From: Palsa-1447 sp964414785 | GTDB taxonomy: Bacteria; Verrucomicrobiota; Verrucomicrobiia; Opitutales; Opitutaceae | Length of the DNA stretch: 64,000 nt | Direction of reading: 5' to 3' | NCBI GenBank assembly: GCA_964414785.1 | Contig: CAYPXZ010000016.1 | Location: forward strand, 1-64,000 | Shown here: in pieces, positions 48,986 through 58,051 of the stretch | Position numbering within the stretch: position 1 is the stretch's first letter | Layout: each line of letters starts with the position of its first letter | The notes under the pieces: model-generated | Told to the model about the DNA's origin: nothing | What the model saw: only the letters and a program-made list of their open reading frames with translations | Database searches by the model: none | Translations under genes and position numbers: made by a program

Positions 48986-50575
48986 ATGGCAGTCTGGGAA
49001 TATAAGGTAATCTCGAGCGGCAAGGGGGGCTTCGCAACGCCCGCGCTGCTTGAATCATTTCTGAACCAACTCGGGACGGAAGAGTGGGAGATCGTCGAGT
49101 TCCGCGGGCAGCCCGACAATCCGCTGGCCTTCTCCGGGCTGGCGCGGCGCCCGACCCAGCGCGACTGGACCCTGGGCGACGCGGCCGCGGCGGCGGCGAA
49201 GGTCGAGGCGGACAAGCTGCGCGTCGAGTTCGAAGCCAAGTTCCGGAGCGCCACGTCGTCGGCCGGCCCGGCCGAGGCGGCCGAGGCCCCGGTGAGCACC
49301 GACAACGAGGGCCTGCGGGAGCAGGACGGCCTGCGGCGCCTGCGCGACACCGAGCGCGATTCCGATCCCGACGCCCCCGAGGAGGCCCCGGAGGACGACT
49401 GGGACAAGCTTGGGACCGAGGACGAGGTGCCGACTTTCTTTGAGGCGATCCGCCCCCACCTTCGCAGGAACCAGCGCGGCCCGGGCTTCTCGGTGGGGGT
49501 CGACTACCTCGCCAAGAAATGGGACATCTCCGAGTCGGAGGTCGTCGGCGCCCTGAAGGAGTGCGGGCTCGACGTTCCCGAGGACGAGGACGCCAAGGTC
49601 ACGTACGTGGACTACGACGGGGACCTCTACTGGGTTAACATCAACCGCAGGGGCGAGCTCTGGATCAACACGAAGGAGAAGTCCCGGCCCATGTTCAGGA
49701 CCGTGGCGGCCACAAAGGTGGAGACCCCGGAGGAGGAGCAGAAGCAGCCCGAGCCCGAGAGGCGCCAGGAGAAGCACCACGAGGAGCGCAAGCACCAGCA
49801 GAGGAAGCACGAGGCGGAGCCCGATACGGGCGCGCCCGCGGCCCCACTGCCCGAGGGACCGGCCCTTCTCGACAGGATCCGCCCCCTGATGCGCAAGAAC
49901 CGCCGCGAGGCGGGCGGTGCGGGCAGCATGAGTTTCCTCTCAAGGGCCCTGAAGTGCAGCGAGGCCGCGCTTGTCGGGGCCTTCACGGCCATGGGCCTGA
50001 ACGCACAGTCCTCCGCGGGCGACCCGCCGGTCTTCGTGGAGATCGGGGACGAGACCTGGTGGCTCAACACGGACAACAGGGGCGGGATCTGGATCAACGC
50101 GCGCGCGAGGCGCGGCGACGCGCCAGCGGAGCAGCAGGCCCGGCCCGAGCAGGCCGCGGCGACCCCGGCCCCGGGCAACGTCTTCGCCGCCGTCAGGCTT
50201 CTCCTTAAGGAGACACGGACGGGATCGGTGGCGGCGCCCGTCGAGCGCCTCGCGGGCGAGATCGGCAAGACCGCGGAGGAGCTGCTTTCCGCCCTCACCT
50301 CGTCGGGCCTGAGGGTTCCCGAGAAGGCGCGCGAGAAGCCGGTGTTCGTCGAGCACGCGGGCGAGATCTTCTGGCTCAACCTCAACGGCAAGGGCGAGCT
50401 CTGGCTCAACGCCAAGGCATCGAAGTATTCCGACGGCGACCCTGACGGGGAGCACAAGGGCCGCAGGCCCCGCCCGAAGAAGAAGTCGGCCGAGACGGAG
50501 GGCGGGCCCGAGGCCGCAGCTTCCGAGCCGGCTCCGGAACCGGCGCCCGGGGCGCCGGAAGAGCCCGCCACCTAG
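48986..50575 (+). CDS. Unrecognised protein with three copies of an ~80-residue module
   Basis: This 529-residue protein is not assignable. The N-terminus (VWEYKVISSGKGGFATPALL, EEWEIVEFRG) resembles small DUF4177-like domains. Then come three modules near residues 150-235, 285-370 and 390-470. Each has an [IV]RP.[LM]R-like first helix, a helix-turn-helix-like stretch (YLAKKWDISESEVVGALKEC; FLSRALKCSEAALVGAFTAM; RLAGEIGKTAEELLSALTSS) and a closing wing with W-N-x-x-G-x-L/I-W-[IL]-N (YWVNINRRGELWIN; WWLNTDNRGGIWIN; FWLNLNGKGELWLN). Linkers are acidic or Gln/Lys/His-rich; the tail is Lys/Pro/Glu-rich. It may be a nucleic-acid-binding scaffold. Its stop shares CTAG with the DAHP synthase stop. 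Confidence 0.75.
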   Translation: MAVWEYKVISSGKGGFATPALLESFLNQLGTEEWEIVEFRGQPDNPLAFSGLARRPTQRDWTLGDAAAAAAKVEADKLRVEFEAKFRSATSSAGPAEAAEAPVSTDNEGLREQDGLRRLRDTERDSDPDAPEEAPEDDWDKLGTEDEVPTFFEAIRPHLRRNQRGPGFSVGVDYLAKKWDISESEVVGALKECGLDVPEDEDAKVTYVDYDGDLYWVNINRRGELWINTKEKSRPMFRTVAATKVETPEEEQKQPEPERRQEKHHEERKHQQRKHEAEPDTGAPAAPLPEGPALLDRIRPLMRKNRREAGGAGSMSFLSRALKCSEAALVGAFTAMGLNAQSSAGDPPVFVEIGDETWWLNTDNRGGIWINARARRGDAPAEQQARPEQAAATPAPGNVFAAVRLLLKETRTGSVAAPVERLAGEIGKTAEELLSALTSSGLRVPEKAREKPVFVEHAGEIFWLNLNGKGELWLNAKASKYSDGDPDGEHKGRRPRPKKKSAETEGGPEAAASEPAPEPAPGAPEEPAT

Positions 50576-51636
50576 GCCCGGGCCCTGCGCCTGGCCGCCA
50601 CCGCGTCCGCAAGCGACGCAATGAGCGGAACCGTCTTTTCCCAGGGCAGGCACGCGTCGGTCACGCTTTGCCCGTGGACGAGCGGGACCGCGCGGTAGTC
50701 CTGGGATCCGCCCGCCAGGTTGCTCTCGATCATGACCGCAGCGACCGTTCGGTCGCCCGCGGAGATGCGCGCGGTGATCTCGGCGGCCACGGCCGACTGG
50801 CGATCGGCGTCCCCCTTCCAGCTGTTGGCATGGCTCAGGTCGACCATCAGGTGGGGGGGCAGCCCGTTCCTGGCGAGGAGTTCCGCCGCCAGGGCGACGT
50901 CCCCGGAGGAGAAGTTCGGCCCCAGCGTGCCACCCCGGAGGACGAGGTGCGTGTCCTCGTTGCCCGAGGTCTGCACGCACGCGGGGGTCCCGTCGTGCGC
51001 GAGCGTCGGGAACCAGTGCGGATGGCGGGCGGAGCGGATCGCGTCTACGGCGACCTGGACGTTCCCGTCGGTCCTGTTCTTGAACCCCACGGGCATCGAC
51101 AGCCCCGACGCCAGCTCCCTGTGGATCTGGCTCTCCACGGTGCGGGCACCGATGGCGCCCCAGCTGACGAGGTCGGCGTAGTACTGGCCGAACGTCGTCT
51201 CGAGGAATTCGGTCCCCACGGGCAGGCCGAGGGCGCCGATCTCGACCATCAGCCTGCGCGCGACGCGAAGCCCCTTGTTGATGTCGTAGGTGTCGTTGAG
51301 GTCCGGGTCGTTGATCAGGCCCTTCCATCCGACGACCGTCCGCGGCTTCTCGAAATAGACGCGCATCGCGACCAGCAGCTCGCCCGCGTGGCGCTCGGCC
51401 TCGGCGCCAAGGAGCGCGGCGTACTCCATCGCCGCCCCGGGGTCGTGGATGGAGCAGGGCCCCACGAGGACAAGCAGGCGGTCCTCCCTGCCGGCCATGA
51501 TGGACGCGATCTCGCCGCGCGAGCGGGAGATCCGCGCCGCCCCGGCGTCATCGAGCGGGAACTCCGCCTCGACCGCCGCCGGGGCGGGCAGCGACCGGGT
51601 CGCGCGGATCCGCAGGTCGGAGGTGGGCTGATGCAT
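50572..51636 (-). CDS. 3-deoxy-7-phosphoheptulonate (DAHP) synthase, class I
   Basis: This 354-residue enzyme condenses phosphoenolpyruvate and erythrose 4-phosphate as the first step of aromatic amino acid synthesis. The family motifs are LLVLVGPCSIHDPGAAMEYA, MRVYFEKPRTVVGWKGLIND, PVGTEFLETTFGQYYADLVS, GFKNRTDGNVQVAVDAI and LMVDLSHANSWK (metal and PEP ligands). An N-terminal ~45-residue tail, as in AroF/G/H, may be the allosteric feedback region; which amino acid inhibits it cannot be read. The gene is followed (opposite strand) by a shared CTAG stop. Confidence 0.95.
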   Translation of the reverse strand: MHQPTSDLRIRATRSLPAPAAVEAEFPLDDAGAARISRSRGEIASIMAGREDRLLVLVGPCSIHDPGAAMEYAALLGAEAERHAGELLVAMRVYFEKPRTVVGWKGLINDPDLNDTYDINKGLRVARRLMVEIGALGLPVGTEFLETTFGQYYADLVSWGAIGARTVESQIHRELASGLSMPVGFKNRTDGNVQVAVDAIRSARHPHWFPTLAHDGTPACVQTSGNEDTHLVLRGGTLGPNFSSGDVALAAELLARNGLPPHLMVDLSHANSWKGDADRQSAVAAEITARISAGDRTVAAVMIESNLAGGSQDYRAVPLVHGQSVTDACLPWEKTVPLIASLADAVAARRRARA

Positions 51637-51663
51637 TCCGGACGTCCTTGCGGGGCGCCCGGA

Positions 51664-53049
51664 TCAGGCGCCGATCAGGGATCGGGCCTGGGCGACCGTG
51701 GGGTGCCGGCTCAGGAGGACCTCGGAGAGGTTCGGTGCGATCCCTAGCGCGGAGGCCCTCATGCGCAGCGAGACCCAGGCAAGGGACGAGGCCGGCGGGC
51801 TGAACGCGTGCTGGGCCAGGCTGTCGAACACCGGCGAGAGCGGAGCCAGGAGCTCCTTGGTCTGGAGGCCCTTCTCGACCAGGAAGAGGCCGAGCAGCGC
51901 ACCCAGGGCGTCGAGCCAGATGGTCGGGTGCTGGGGGGCCGAGTACGGAATCCCGGAGCCCTCGGGGTAGGGGGTCCACTCCATGAAGGCGCGGATGTAC
52001 TCGTGGAGCTTCGTCAGCTCCGCGTCGGCGTTGGCGGAGTTCCAGCGGACCGTGAACTGCTTGCGCTCGCGCATCTTCTTCACCTCCCAGACGCGCATGA
52101 TGAGCACGAAGTCGGGGCCCTCGCGCTTGAGCGAGCCGGTGAAGATGTAGTCGAGGCCGTCCGAGACCGTCTCCGCGAGCTTCTTGAGGTTGTCCACCGT
52201 CCAGTCCGTGTGGAAGATCGCGGGGCGCTTCGAAGTGGCCCCCTCGTGGATGCAGCCGAGTGCCGCGACCGACGAGTACAGGGGCGAGAAATAGAACGTC
52301 TCCGCGAACCAGACCGGAATGGCGCGTGAGAGGCGGCCGAGCTCGTCCTCGGGGAGCCTCGAGGCGGCGTCGGGATCGGGGTAGGCGCCCGGGAGCGAGA
52401 GCTGGGCGAACGCGATCCGGCGCATCTTGCCCTCCTTCTTCGGGAGGACGTCCGCCACGGACTCAAGGCCGTAGGCCCACACGGGCCTGCTGAGCGTGAC
52501 GAGGGCGACGGAGACCGGGGCGGGTTCCTCCGCGCGGGCCTGCTCGGCCGCCTGGGGCGCGATCGCCGGGGCCCCCTGCACGACCCCGTGGCTGATCAGC
52601 TCGGCGACGGCGTTGGAGAAGCCCATGAGGCGTTCCTCGAGCTCCGGCCGGTTGAGCGAGTAGAGGATGTCGAGGACGTGCTGCGCGGCGTCGGCGTCGC
52701 GGACGGCGAGGTAGGCCTGGATCAGGTTGATGCCGGTGGCCGGGCCGTGGCGCAGCGCGTCATAGCGCGGGGCCACCAGGTCGACGATCTGCGGGATGTG
52801 GCCCGTGGAGCCGAGGTCGCCCGAGATCGTCACGAGCACATCGGCGCGGTCGCCGGCGGTGGCGAGCACCTCCTCGTAGATCGCGAGGGCGCCCTGCAGG
52901 TCCTTCTCCTCCAGCTTCTCGCGCGCCGCCAGCAGGCGGGGCGCGACCCCGGAGACCGAGGAGTCAAGTGCGGTCGCCGGCGCGGCCTCGTGCCCGTTGG
53001 ACGGGGGCTGCGGGGCCGGCTTGCCGGCAAAGCGGTCGAAGAATCCCAT
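51664..53049 (-). CDS. TPR-like protein of unknown function
   Basis: This 461-residue protein has no signal peptide. The N-terminus MGFFDRFAGKPAPQPPSNG is followed by helical TPR-like pairs (LLAAREKLEEKDLQGALAIY, VLVTISGDLG, NLIQAYLAVRDADAAQHVLD). The second half (RRIAFAQLSLPGAYPDPDAA, IPVWFAETFYFSPLYSSVAA, DYIFTGSLKREGPDFVLIMR, RKQFTVRWN) looks like a beta-rich domain of TolB-N/curli-type fold, followed by helices. I cannot assign a function. It is divergent from miaB and lies 27 bases upstream of the DAHP synthase start. Confidence 0.75.
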   Translation of the reverse strand: MGFFDRFAGKPAPQPPSNGHEAAPATALDSSVSGVAPRLLAAREKLEEKDLQGALAIYEEVLATAGDRADVLVTISGDLGSTGHIPQIVDLVAPRYDALRHGPATGINLIQAYLAVRDADAAQHVLDILYSLNRPELEERLMGFSNAVAELISHGVVQGAPAIAPQAAEQARAEEPAPVSVALVTLSRPVWAYGLESVADVLPKKEGKMRRIAFAQLSLPGAYPDPDAASRLPEDELGRLSRAIPVWFAETFYFSPLYSSVAALGCIHEGATSKRPAIFHTDWTVDNLKKLAETVSDGLDYIFTGSLKREGPDFVLIMRVWEVKKMRERKQFTVRWNSANADAELTKLHEYIRAFMEWTPYPEGSGIPYSAPQHPTIWLDALGALLGLFLVEKGLQTKELLAPLSPVFDSLAQHAFSPPASSLAWVSLRMRASALGIAPNLSEVLLSRHPTVAQARSLIGA

Positions 53050-53163
53050 GGAAACGAGCAAAGCGACAGGAACGCCCGTGGCGAACAGAATTGGAGGGAG
53101 GCGCCCCGGGCAATTCCTCGTTTGACCGGCAATTTGTCCCCCTATTACCTAGCCCCCCCGCCC

Positions 53164-54555
53164 ATGAACCGGGTCCACATCAAGACCTACGGCTGCCAGA
53201 TGAACGAACGCGACAGCGAGGCGGTCGCGGCGATGCTTCGCGCCCGCGGCTACCGGATCGTGGGGAGCGAGGACGAGTGCGACATCCTCCTGCTCAACAC
53301 CTGCAGCGTCCGCGACGCGGCCGAGCAGAAGGCGATAGGGAAGGCCGGGTACGCGCTGTCCAGGAAGGCGCGCAACCCGGACTTCGTCCTGGGGATCCTC
53401 GGCTGCATCGCGCAGAACCGGGGGGCGGGGCTCCTCGACAGGCTCCCCGACGTGGACCTGATCGTGGGAACGCAGAAGTTCCACAGGGTGCCGGACTACC
53501 TCGACAACCTCCGGGCGGCCCGCGACTCGGGCATCCCCCTTGCGCAGGCGATCGTCGACACGGCCGAGGAGGCCGGCTCCCAGAACACGATCCGCGACCA
53601 CCTGGAGGGGCCCGAGCGCAAGGTGTGCGCCTTCGTGTCGATCCAGCAGGGGTGCAACATGGACTGCTCGTTCTGCATCGTCCCGACGACGCGGGGCGAC
53701 GAGCGATCCCGGCCGATGGACGAGATCGTCCGCGAATGCGAGGAAGTCGTCGCGAACGGCGCCCGCGAGGTGACGCTCCTCGGGCAGATCGTGACGAGCT
53801 ACGGCCGGCGCGACTACCCCCACACGGGGGGCGTCACGCCCTTCGTCCAGCTGCTTGAGCGCGTGAACGCCATACCCGGACTTGAGCGGATCCGGTTCAC
53901 CTCCCCCCATCCGCGCGGGTTCAGGCAGGACCTGGCGCAGGCCTTCGGGCGCCTTCCGAAGCTCGGCGAGCACGTCCACCTCCCCGTCCAGTCGGGCAGC
54001 GACAGGATCCTGAAGGCGATGCGCCGGCCCTACACCCGGGACCGCTACCTGGAGATCGTCGACTCCCTGCGCGCCGCGCAGCCCGCCATGGCCTTCTCGA
54101 CCGACATCATCGTCGGTTTCCCGGGGGAGACCGACGAGGACTTCGAGGACACGCGCAGGCTCTGCGAGATGGTCGACTACGACATGGCGTACATCTTCAA
54201 GTACTCGGTGCGGACGGGGACGCCCGCCGCCTCGATGCCGGGCCAGGTGCCCGACGAGGTGAGGGAGGAGCGAAACCGGGTCCTGCTCGAGGTGCTCGGC
54301 AGGGGTTCGCTCAGGCGCAGCCAGGCGCTCGTCGGCACGGTCCAGGAGGTCCTTATCGAGGGGAGCGACAAGACGGGGGAGCGGTTCATGGGCCGGACCC
54401 GCGGCAACCGGGTTACCGTGTTCGAGGCCTCCCCGCGCCTCGTGGGAACCCTGGTGCCGGTCGAGATCACCCGGGCGAGCGTCAGCACCCTCTACGGCGG
54501 GCTCGTCCTCGCGGACGACGGCTTGCAATCGCCGATGGGCGCGGCGTCACTCTGA
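53164..54555 (+). CDS. miaB: tRNA-2-methylthio-N6-dimethylallyladenosine synthase
   Basis: This 463-residue radical-SAM methylthiotransferase modifies A37 of tRNAs reading UNN codons. The N-terminal UPF0004 domain has its three cluster cysteines in YGCQMNERDSE, LLNTCSVRDAAEQK and GILGCIAQ. The radical-SAM cluster is QQGCNMDCSFCIVP (CxxxCxxC). VTLLGQIVTSYG, HVHLPVQSGSDRILKAMRRPY and DIIVGFPGETDEDF are further family blocks; a TRAM domain ends the protein. Start ATG 53164 precedes the homology directly. Confidence 0.97.
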   Translation: MNRVHIKTYGCQMNERDSEAVAAMLRARGYRIVGSEDECDILLLNTCSVRDAAEQKAIGKAGYALSRKARNPDFVLGILGCIAQNRGAGLLDRLPDVDLIVGTQKFHRVPDYLDNLRAARDSGIPLAQAIVDTAEEAGSQNTIRDHLEGPERKVCAFVSIQQGCNMDCSFCIVPTTRGDERSRPMDEIVRECEEVVANGAREVTLLGQIVTSYGRRDYPHTGGVTPFVQLLERVNAIPGLERIRFTSPHPRGFRQDLAQAFGRLPKLGEHVHLPVQSGSDRILKAMRRPYTRDRYLEIVDSLRAAQPAMAFSTDIIVGFPGETDEDFEDTRRLCEMVDYDMAYIFKYSVRTGTPAASMPGQVPDEVREERNRVLLEVLGRGSLRRSQALVGTVQEVLIEGSDKTGERFMGRTRGNRVTVFEASPRLVGTLVPVEITRASVSTLYGGLVLADDGLQSPMGAASL

Positions 54556-54568
54556 GCCTGATCGACCC

Positions 54569-55111
54569 ATGTCGCTGTTCTCCGCCTCACTCCTCCCCGG
54601 CCTCGTCCTGACCCTCGTCGGGGTGCTTCTCCTTATGGACGTCGCGGGGTTCAAGTCCGCGGTCAGGGCGTTCCCGCGCTCGGCCACCGCGGGCTACCTC
54701 GTCTTCGGCGCAGCCGCGGCGTGGTTCCTCTACAACATCCTCCACCTCTCCAACGCCGACTTCGGCGAGTACCGGACCCTCCTGTTCGTGGGCTTCGCGG
54801 CCGTGGCCGTCCTCGCCTACAAGTGCGTCCCCGACTTCCTCGGCGTGCGCGGGGCGAGCGCCCTTGTCCTGATCGGGGCGGCGCCGTTCCTGAGGGCGGC
54901 GTACATGGAGTACGCCCACCCGGCCCGCCTCTTCATGGTCTCGTTTGTCTACGTGGCCATCGCGATCGCGATCTGGCTCGGGGCCCAGCCGTGGAGGCTG
55001 CGCGACTTCCTCAACTGGCTCTTCGCGAGGCCCGCGAGGTCGAGGGGCCTCGGCGGGCTCCTCTTCGCCTACGGCCTCCTCCTTTGCGGGGCGGCCTTCG
55101 CGCTCCGATGA
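54569..55111 (+). CDS. Six-helix membrane protein of unknown function
   Basis: This 180-residue protein is almost entirely hydrophobic, with about six predicted transmembrane segments (for example, LLPGLVLTLVGVLLLMDVAG, TAGYLVFGAAAAWFLYNILH, LFVGFAAVAVLAYKCVPDFL, RLFMVSFVYVAIAIAIWLGA). No family recognised. It lies 13 bases after miaB and overlaps gmk by four bases, so it is probably co-expressed with both. Confidence 0.8.
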   Translation: MSLFSASLLPGLVLTLVGVLLLMDVAGFKSAVRAFPRSATAGYLVFGAAAAWFLYNILHLSNADFGEYRTLLFVGFAAVAVLAYKCVPDFLGVRGASALVLIGAAPFLRAAYMEYAHPARLFMVSFVYVAIAIAIWLGAQPWRLRDFLNWLFARPARSRGLGGLLFAYGLLLCGAAFALR

Positions 55112-55731
55112 CCCCGGACACCGACCCGCGGCCCGGCGCAGGGGACCCGATCCTGCTCGTCATCGCCGGCCCGGCCGGATCGGGCAAGAGCACGCTGTGC
55201 GACCGGCTTGTCGCGGCGAACCGGGGATTCTCGCGAGTCGTGACGAGCACGACCCGGGCCCCGAGGGACGGCGAGGCGGACGGGGTCCACTACCACTTCT
55301 TCACGCCCGAGCAGTTCGACGAGCGCGTCGCGGCGGGGGAGTTCCTCGAGTGGGCGTGGGTCCATGGGGAGAGGCGCTACGGGACGCTGGCGGCCAGCGT
55401 CCTCGGGCCCCTCCTCCTCGGGAAGAGCCTCGTGCTGAGCATCGACGTCCAGGGCGTCGAGAGCTTCCGCCGGCTGGCGGCGGAGAACCCATTCCTCAAG
55501 CGCGCCATGGTCACCGTGTTCATCGTGGTCGACCACGAGCGCCTGCTTTCGCGCATGCGCGGCCGGGGCAAGGACGACGAGGCGGAGATCGCGCGCAGGA
55601 TGGCGACCGCGAAGGCGGAGCTGCGGGAGGCGGCGAAGTTCGACCACGTGATCGAGAGCAAGACCCGCGAGGAGGACTTCGCGGCGCTCCTCGCCATCCT
55701 GGCCAAGGTCAGGGGGCGTCCTGCGGCCTAG
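55108..55731 (+). CDS. gmk: Guanylate kinase
   Basis: This 207-residue enzyme phosphorylates GMP to GDP. The P-loop is IAGPAGSGKSTLCDRLV. The GMP-binding segment is RVVTSTTRAPRDGEADGVHY, then GEFLEWAWVHGERRYGT, and VLSIDVQGVESFR carries the Walker B-like Asp. A lid region follows (SRMRGRGKDDEAEIARRMAT). The ATG at 55108 overlaps the previous stop. The stop shares the CTAG at 55728-55731 with the convergent moaA stop. Confidence 0.93.
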   Translation: MTPDTDPRPGAGDPILLVIAGPAGSGKSTLCDRLVAANRGFSRVVTSTTRAPRDGEADGVHYHFFTPEQFDERVAAGEFLEWAWVHGERRYGTLAASVLGPLLLGKSLVLSIDVQGVESFRRLAAENPFLKRAMVTVFIVVDHERLLSRMRGRGKDDEAEIARRMATAKAELREAAKFDHVIESKTREEDFAALLAILAKVRGRPAA

Positions 55732-56741
55732 CCGCCGATGTAGCTCATCTCGACCTTCTCGCGCGGCCTGCCCGCCGCGAGCACCTCGGCCCTCTCGTCG
55801 CTGTAGCGGTCCCTGCGGCCGCCCCATATCCCCTGCAGGAACGCCGTGAGCCCGGCGTCGTCCGAGCCCGACCTGACGCGGGCCAGGACATCCCATCCCG
55901 AAGAGGCGAACAGGCACGTGAAGAGCTTGCCGTCGGCGGAGAGTCGCGCGCGGTGGCAGTCCTTGCAGAACGGCTCCGTGACCGAGCTGACGACGCCGAT
56001 CTCGCCGCGGCCGTCCCGGTAGCGGTAGCGCGAGGCGACCTCGCCGCGGTATGCGGGCCCCGCCGGCTCGAGGGGCCACTTTGCCGAGATGCGCTCCACG
56101 ATCTCGTGGGCCGGCACCACCTGCGAGGTCGACCAGTGGTTCGTGTTGCCCACGTCCATGAACTCGATGAACCGCAGCGTGTGGCCGCGCTCCCTGAAGT
56201 ACTCGCAAAGGGGGATGACCTCGGCGTCGTTCACCCCGCGCTGGACGACACAGTTGACCTTCACGGGGAAGCCGGCCGCCGCGGCGGCGTCGATGCCGTC
56301 CAGCACGCGCGACACGTCGAATCCGAGCCCGTTCATCCTGCCGGCGGTCGGCCCGTCGAGCGCGTCGACGGAGACGTTGATCCTGTCGAGGCCGGCCAGG
56401 CGGAGCGCGCCAGCCTGCTTGCCCAGGAACCAGCCGTTGGTCGTCAGTGAAACATCGCCGACCCCCATGTCCTTGATCCCCCGTATGATCGCGGGCAGGT
56501 CCCCGCGCAGGAGCGGCTCGCCCCCGGTAAGGCGCACCTTCTGGACACCCAGGCGCACAAAGGCGCCGACGATCCTCAGGAGCTCACCCGGGTTCATGAG
56601 GCGCTCGCCGGTAAGGAAGGGGTGGTCGGGGCCGAAGGCCTCCTTCGGCATGCAGTACGGGCACCTGAAGTTGCAGCGGTCCGTCACCGAAACGCGAAGG
56701 TCCCTCAGCGGGCGTCCAAGTGTGTCGCGGGTTCCGGACAT
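55728..56741 (-). CDS. moaA: GTP 3',8-cyclase
   Basis: This 337-residue radical-SAM enzyme does the first step of molybdenum cofactor synthesis. The N-terminal cluster motif is DRCNFRCPYCMPKEAF (CxxxCxxC), KVRLTGGEPLLRGDL follows, and the C-terminal second cluster is FCKDCHRARLSADGKLFTCLF-like (two Cys pairs). The C-terminus ends in SYIGG, the conserved GG tail inserted into the active site. It is divergent from moeA, with 51 bases between the starts. Confidence 0.97.
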   Translation of the reverse strand: MSGTRDTLGRPLRDLRVSVTDRCNFRCPYCMPKEAFGPDHPFLTGERLMNPGELLRIVGAFVRLGVQKVRLTGGEPLLRGDLPAIIRGIKDMGVGDVSLTTNGWFLGKQAGALRLAGLDRINVSVDALDGPTAGRMNGLGFDVSRVLDGIDAAAAAGFPVKVNCVVQRGVNDAEVIPLCEYFRERGHTLRFIEFMDVGNTNHWSTSQVVPAHEIVERISAKWPLEPAGPAYRGEVASRYRYRDGRGEIGVVSSVTEPFCKDCHRARLSADGKLFTCLFASSGWDVLARVRSGSDDAGLTAFLQGIWGGRRDRYSDERAEVLAAGRPREKVEMSYIGG

Positions 56742-56780
56742 GTAATAATTCAGAAATGCACCAAATCGTTATTTTCGCGA

Positions 56781-56786
56781 GGAGGG
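56781..56786 (+). promoter_or_regulatory. Shine-Dalgarno sequence deciding the moeA start
   Basis: GGAGGG ends six bases before the in-frame GTG at 56793, favouring that start over a GTG at 56808 and over longer upstream extensions that would run into the moaA gene. Confidence 0.75.
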
Positions 56787-56792
56787 ATTTGT

Positions 56793-58016
56793 GTGCTATC
56801 CTTCGGCGTGCTCACACCCGAAGGCGCCGAGAGGCTCATACTGGAGGCGATCCCGCTCTTCCACAGGGAGGATTGCGCGATCGCAGAGGCCCACGGCAGG
56901 GTGCTGCGAAGCGACCTCAAGGCGGACCGGGACCTTCCCCCCTATGACCGGGTGACGATGGACGGTTTTGCGCTCAGGTCCTCGTCGCGCGAGAAGGGGG
57001 TTGTAAAGTTCCGGATAGAGGCGACCCGGGCGCCGGGGATGAAGCAGGTGGGCCTTGGTCCGGGCGACGACGCGTGTGTGGAGGTCATGACCGGTTCCGT
57101 CCTCCCGGAGGGCGCGGACTGCGTGGTTCCCTATGAGGAGACGGCACGCGAGGGCGACGTGATGGCCGTCCTGGCGGCGGCGGAGCCCGCGGCGTCGGGC
57201 CGGCACATCCACCGGCGCGGTTCGGACCACGCGGCGGGCGACGTGATCATCCGGGCGGGCGTCCGGCTGACCGGGCGCGAGATAGCCGTGGCGGCCGCGT
57301 GCGGGCACCCCGCGCTGACCGTGACCCATTGCCCGAAGATCGCCGTGATCTCGACGGGAGACGAGCTTGTCGAGGTCGACTCGCTCGTTGCGCCGCACCA
57401 GATCCGGCGCAGCAACGACCACGCCCTGCGTGCCGCCCTGATTGCGGCGGGATACCCCAGGGCAGACAGGTTCCACCTGCGTGACAACCGCCACGAGATC
57501 GAGCACATGCTCTGGCACATCCTCGCGGAATACGACGTCGTGCTGATCACCGGCGGCGTGTCCAAGGGGAAGTTCGACTTCCTCCCCTCGGAGCTCGGGC
57601 GCCAGGGCGTGAAGAAGATCTTCCAGGGTGTCGCGCAGCGCCCCGGCAAGCCGTTCTGGTTCGGGCTGAGCGGCCGGATGACCCCCGTCTTCGCCCTGCC
57701 CGGGAACCCGGTCTCTGCCTACACGTGCCTCCACCGCTACGTTCTGCCGGCCCTCGACCACGCGAGCGGCCTCGCGCTCCGGGCACCCCTCCTCGCGGCG
57801 CTCGCCGGGAAGTTCGTGTTCAGGCCCAAGCTCGCGTGCCTCCTGCCGGTCAGGATCTCGAGCGGCCCGGGCGCGGAGCTCCTCGCGACACCCTGCGCGA
57901 CCAACTCGTCGGGGGACTTTGCGGGCCTGGTGGGCACCGACGGCTTCGTGGAGCTGCCCGCGGCCCAGGACGAGTTCCCAGGGGGCTTTGTCGCGCCCTA
58001 CAGGGCCTGGGTCTGA
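56793..58016 (+). CDS. moeA: Molybdopterin molybdotransferase
   Basis: This 407-residue protein inserts molybdate into adenylylated molybdopterin. Domain landmarks are DRDLPPYDRVTMDGFALRSS (conserved N-terminal), MTGSVLPEGADCVVPYEE, IAVISTGDELVEVDSL and LITGGVSKGKFDFLPSELG (MoCF domain), and FALPGNPVSAYTCL. The start is a GTG at 56793 with a good ribosome binding site. It leads the moeA-moaC-moaD-moaE operon divergent from moaA. Confidence 0.94.
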   Translation: MLSFGVLTPEGAERLILEAIPLFHREDCAIAEAHGRVLRSDLKADRDLPPYDRVTMDGFALRSSSREKGVVKFRIEATRAPGMKQVGLGPGDDACVEVMTGSVLPEGADCVVPYEETAREGDVMAVLAAAEPAASGRHIHRRGSDHAAGDVIIRAGVRLTGREIAVAAACGHPALTVTHCPKIAVISTGDELVEVDSLVAPHQIRRSNDHALRAALIAAGYPRADRFHLRDNRHEIEHMLWHILAEYDVVLITGGVSKGKFDFLPSELGRQGVKKIFQGVAQRPGKPFWFGLSGRMTPVFALPGNPVSAYTCLHRYVLPALDHASGLALRAPLLAALAGKFVFRPKLACLLPVRISSGPGAELLATPCATNSSGDFAGLVGTDGFVELPAAQDEFPGGFVAPYRAWV

Positions 58017-58051
58017 GCCGAGCGCTCAAGGGTTGCGGTCGGCGGGCCGGG

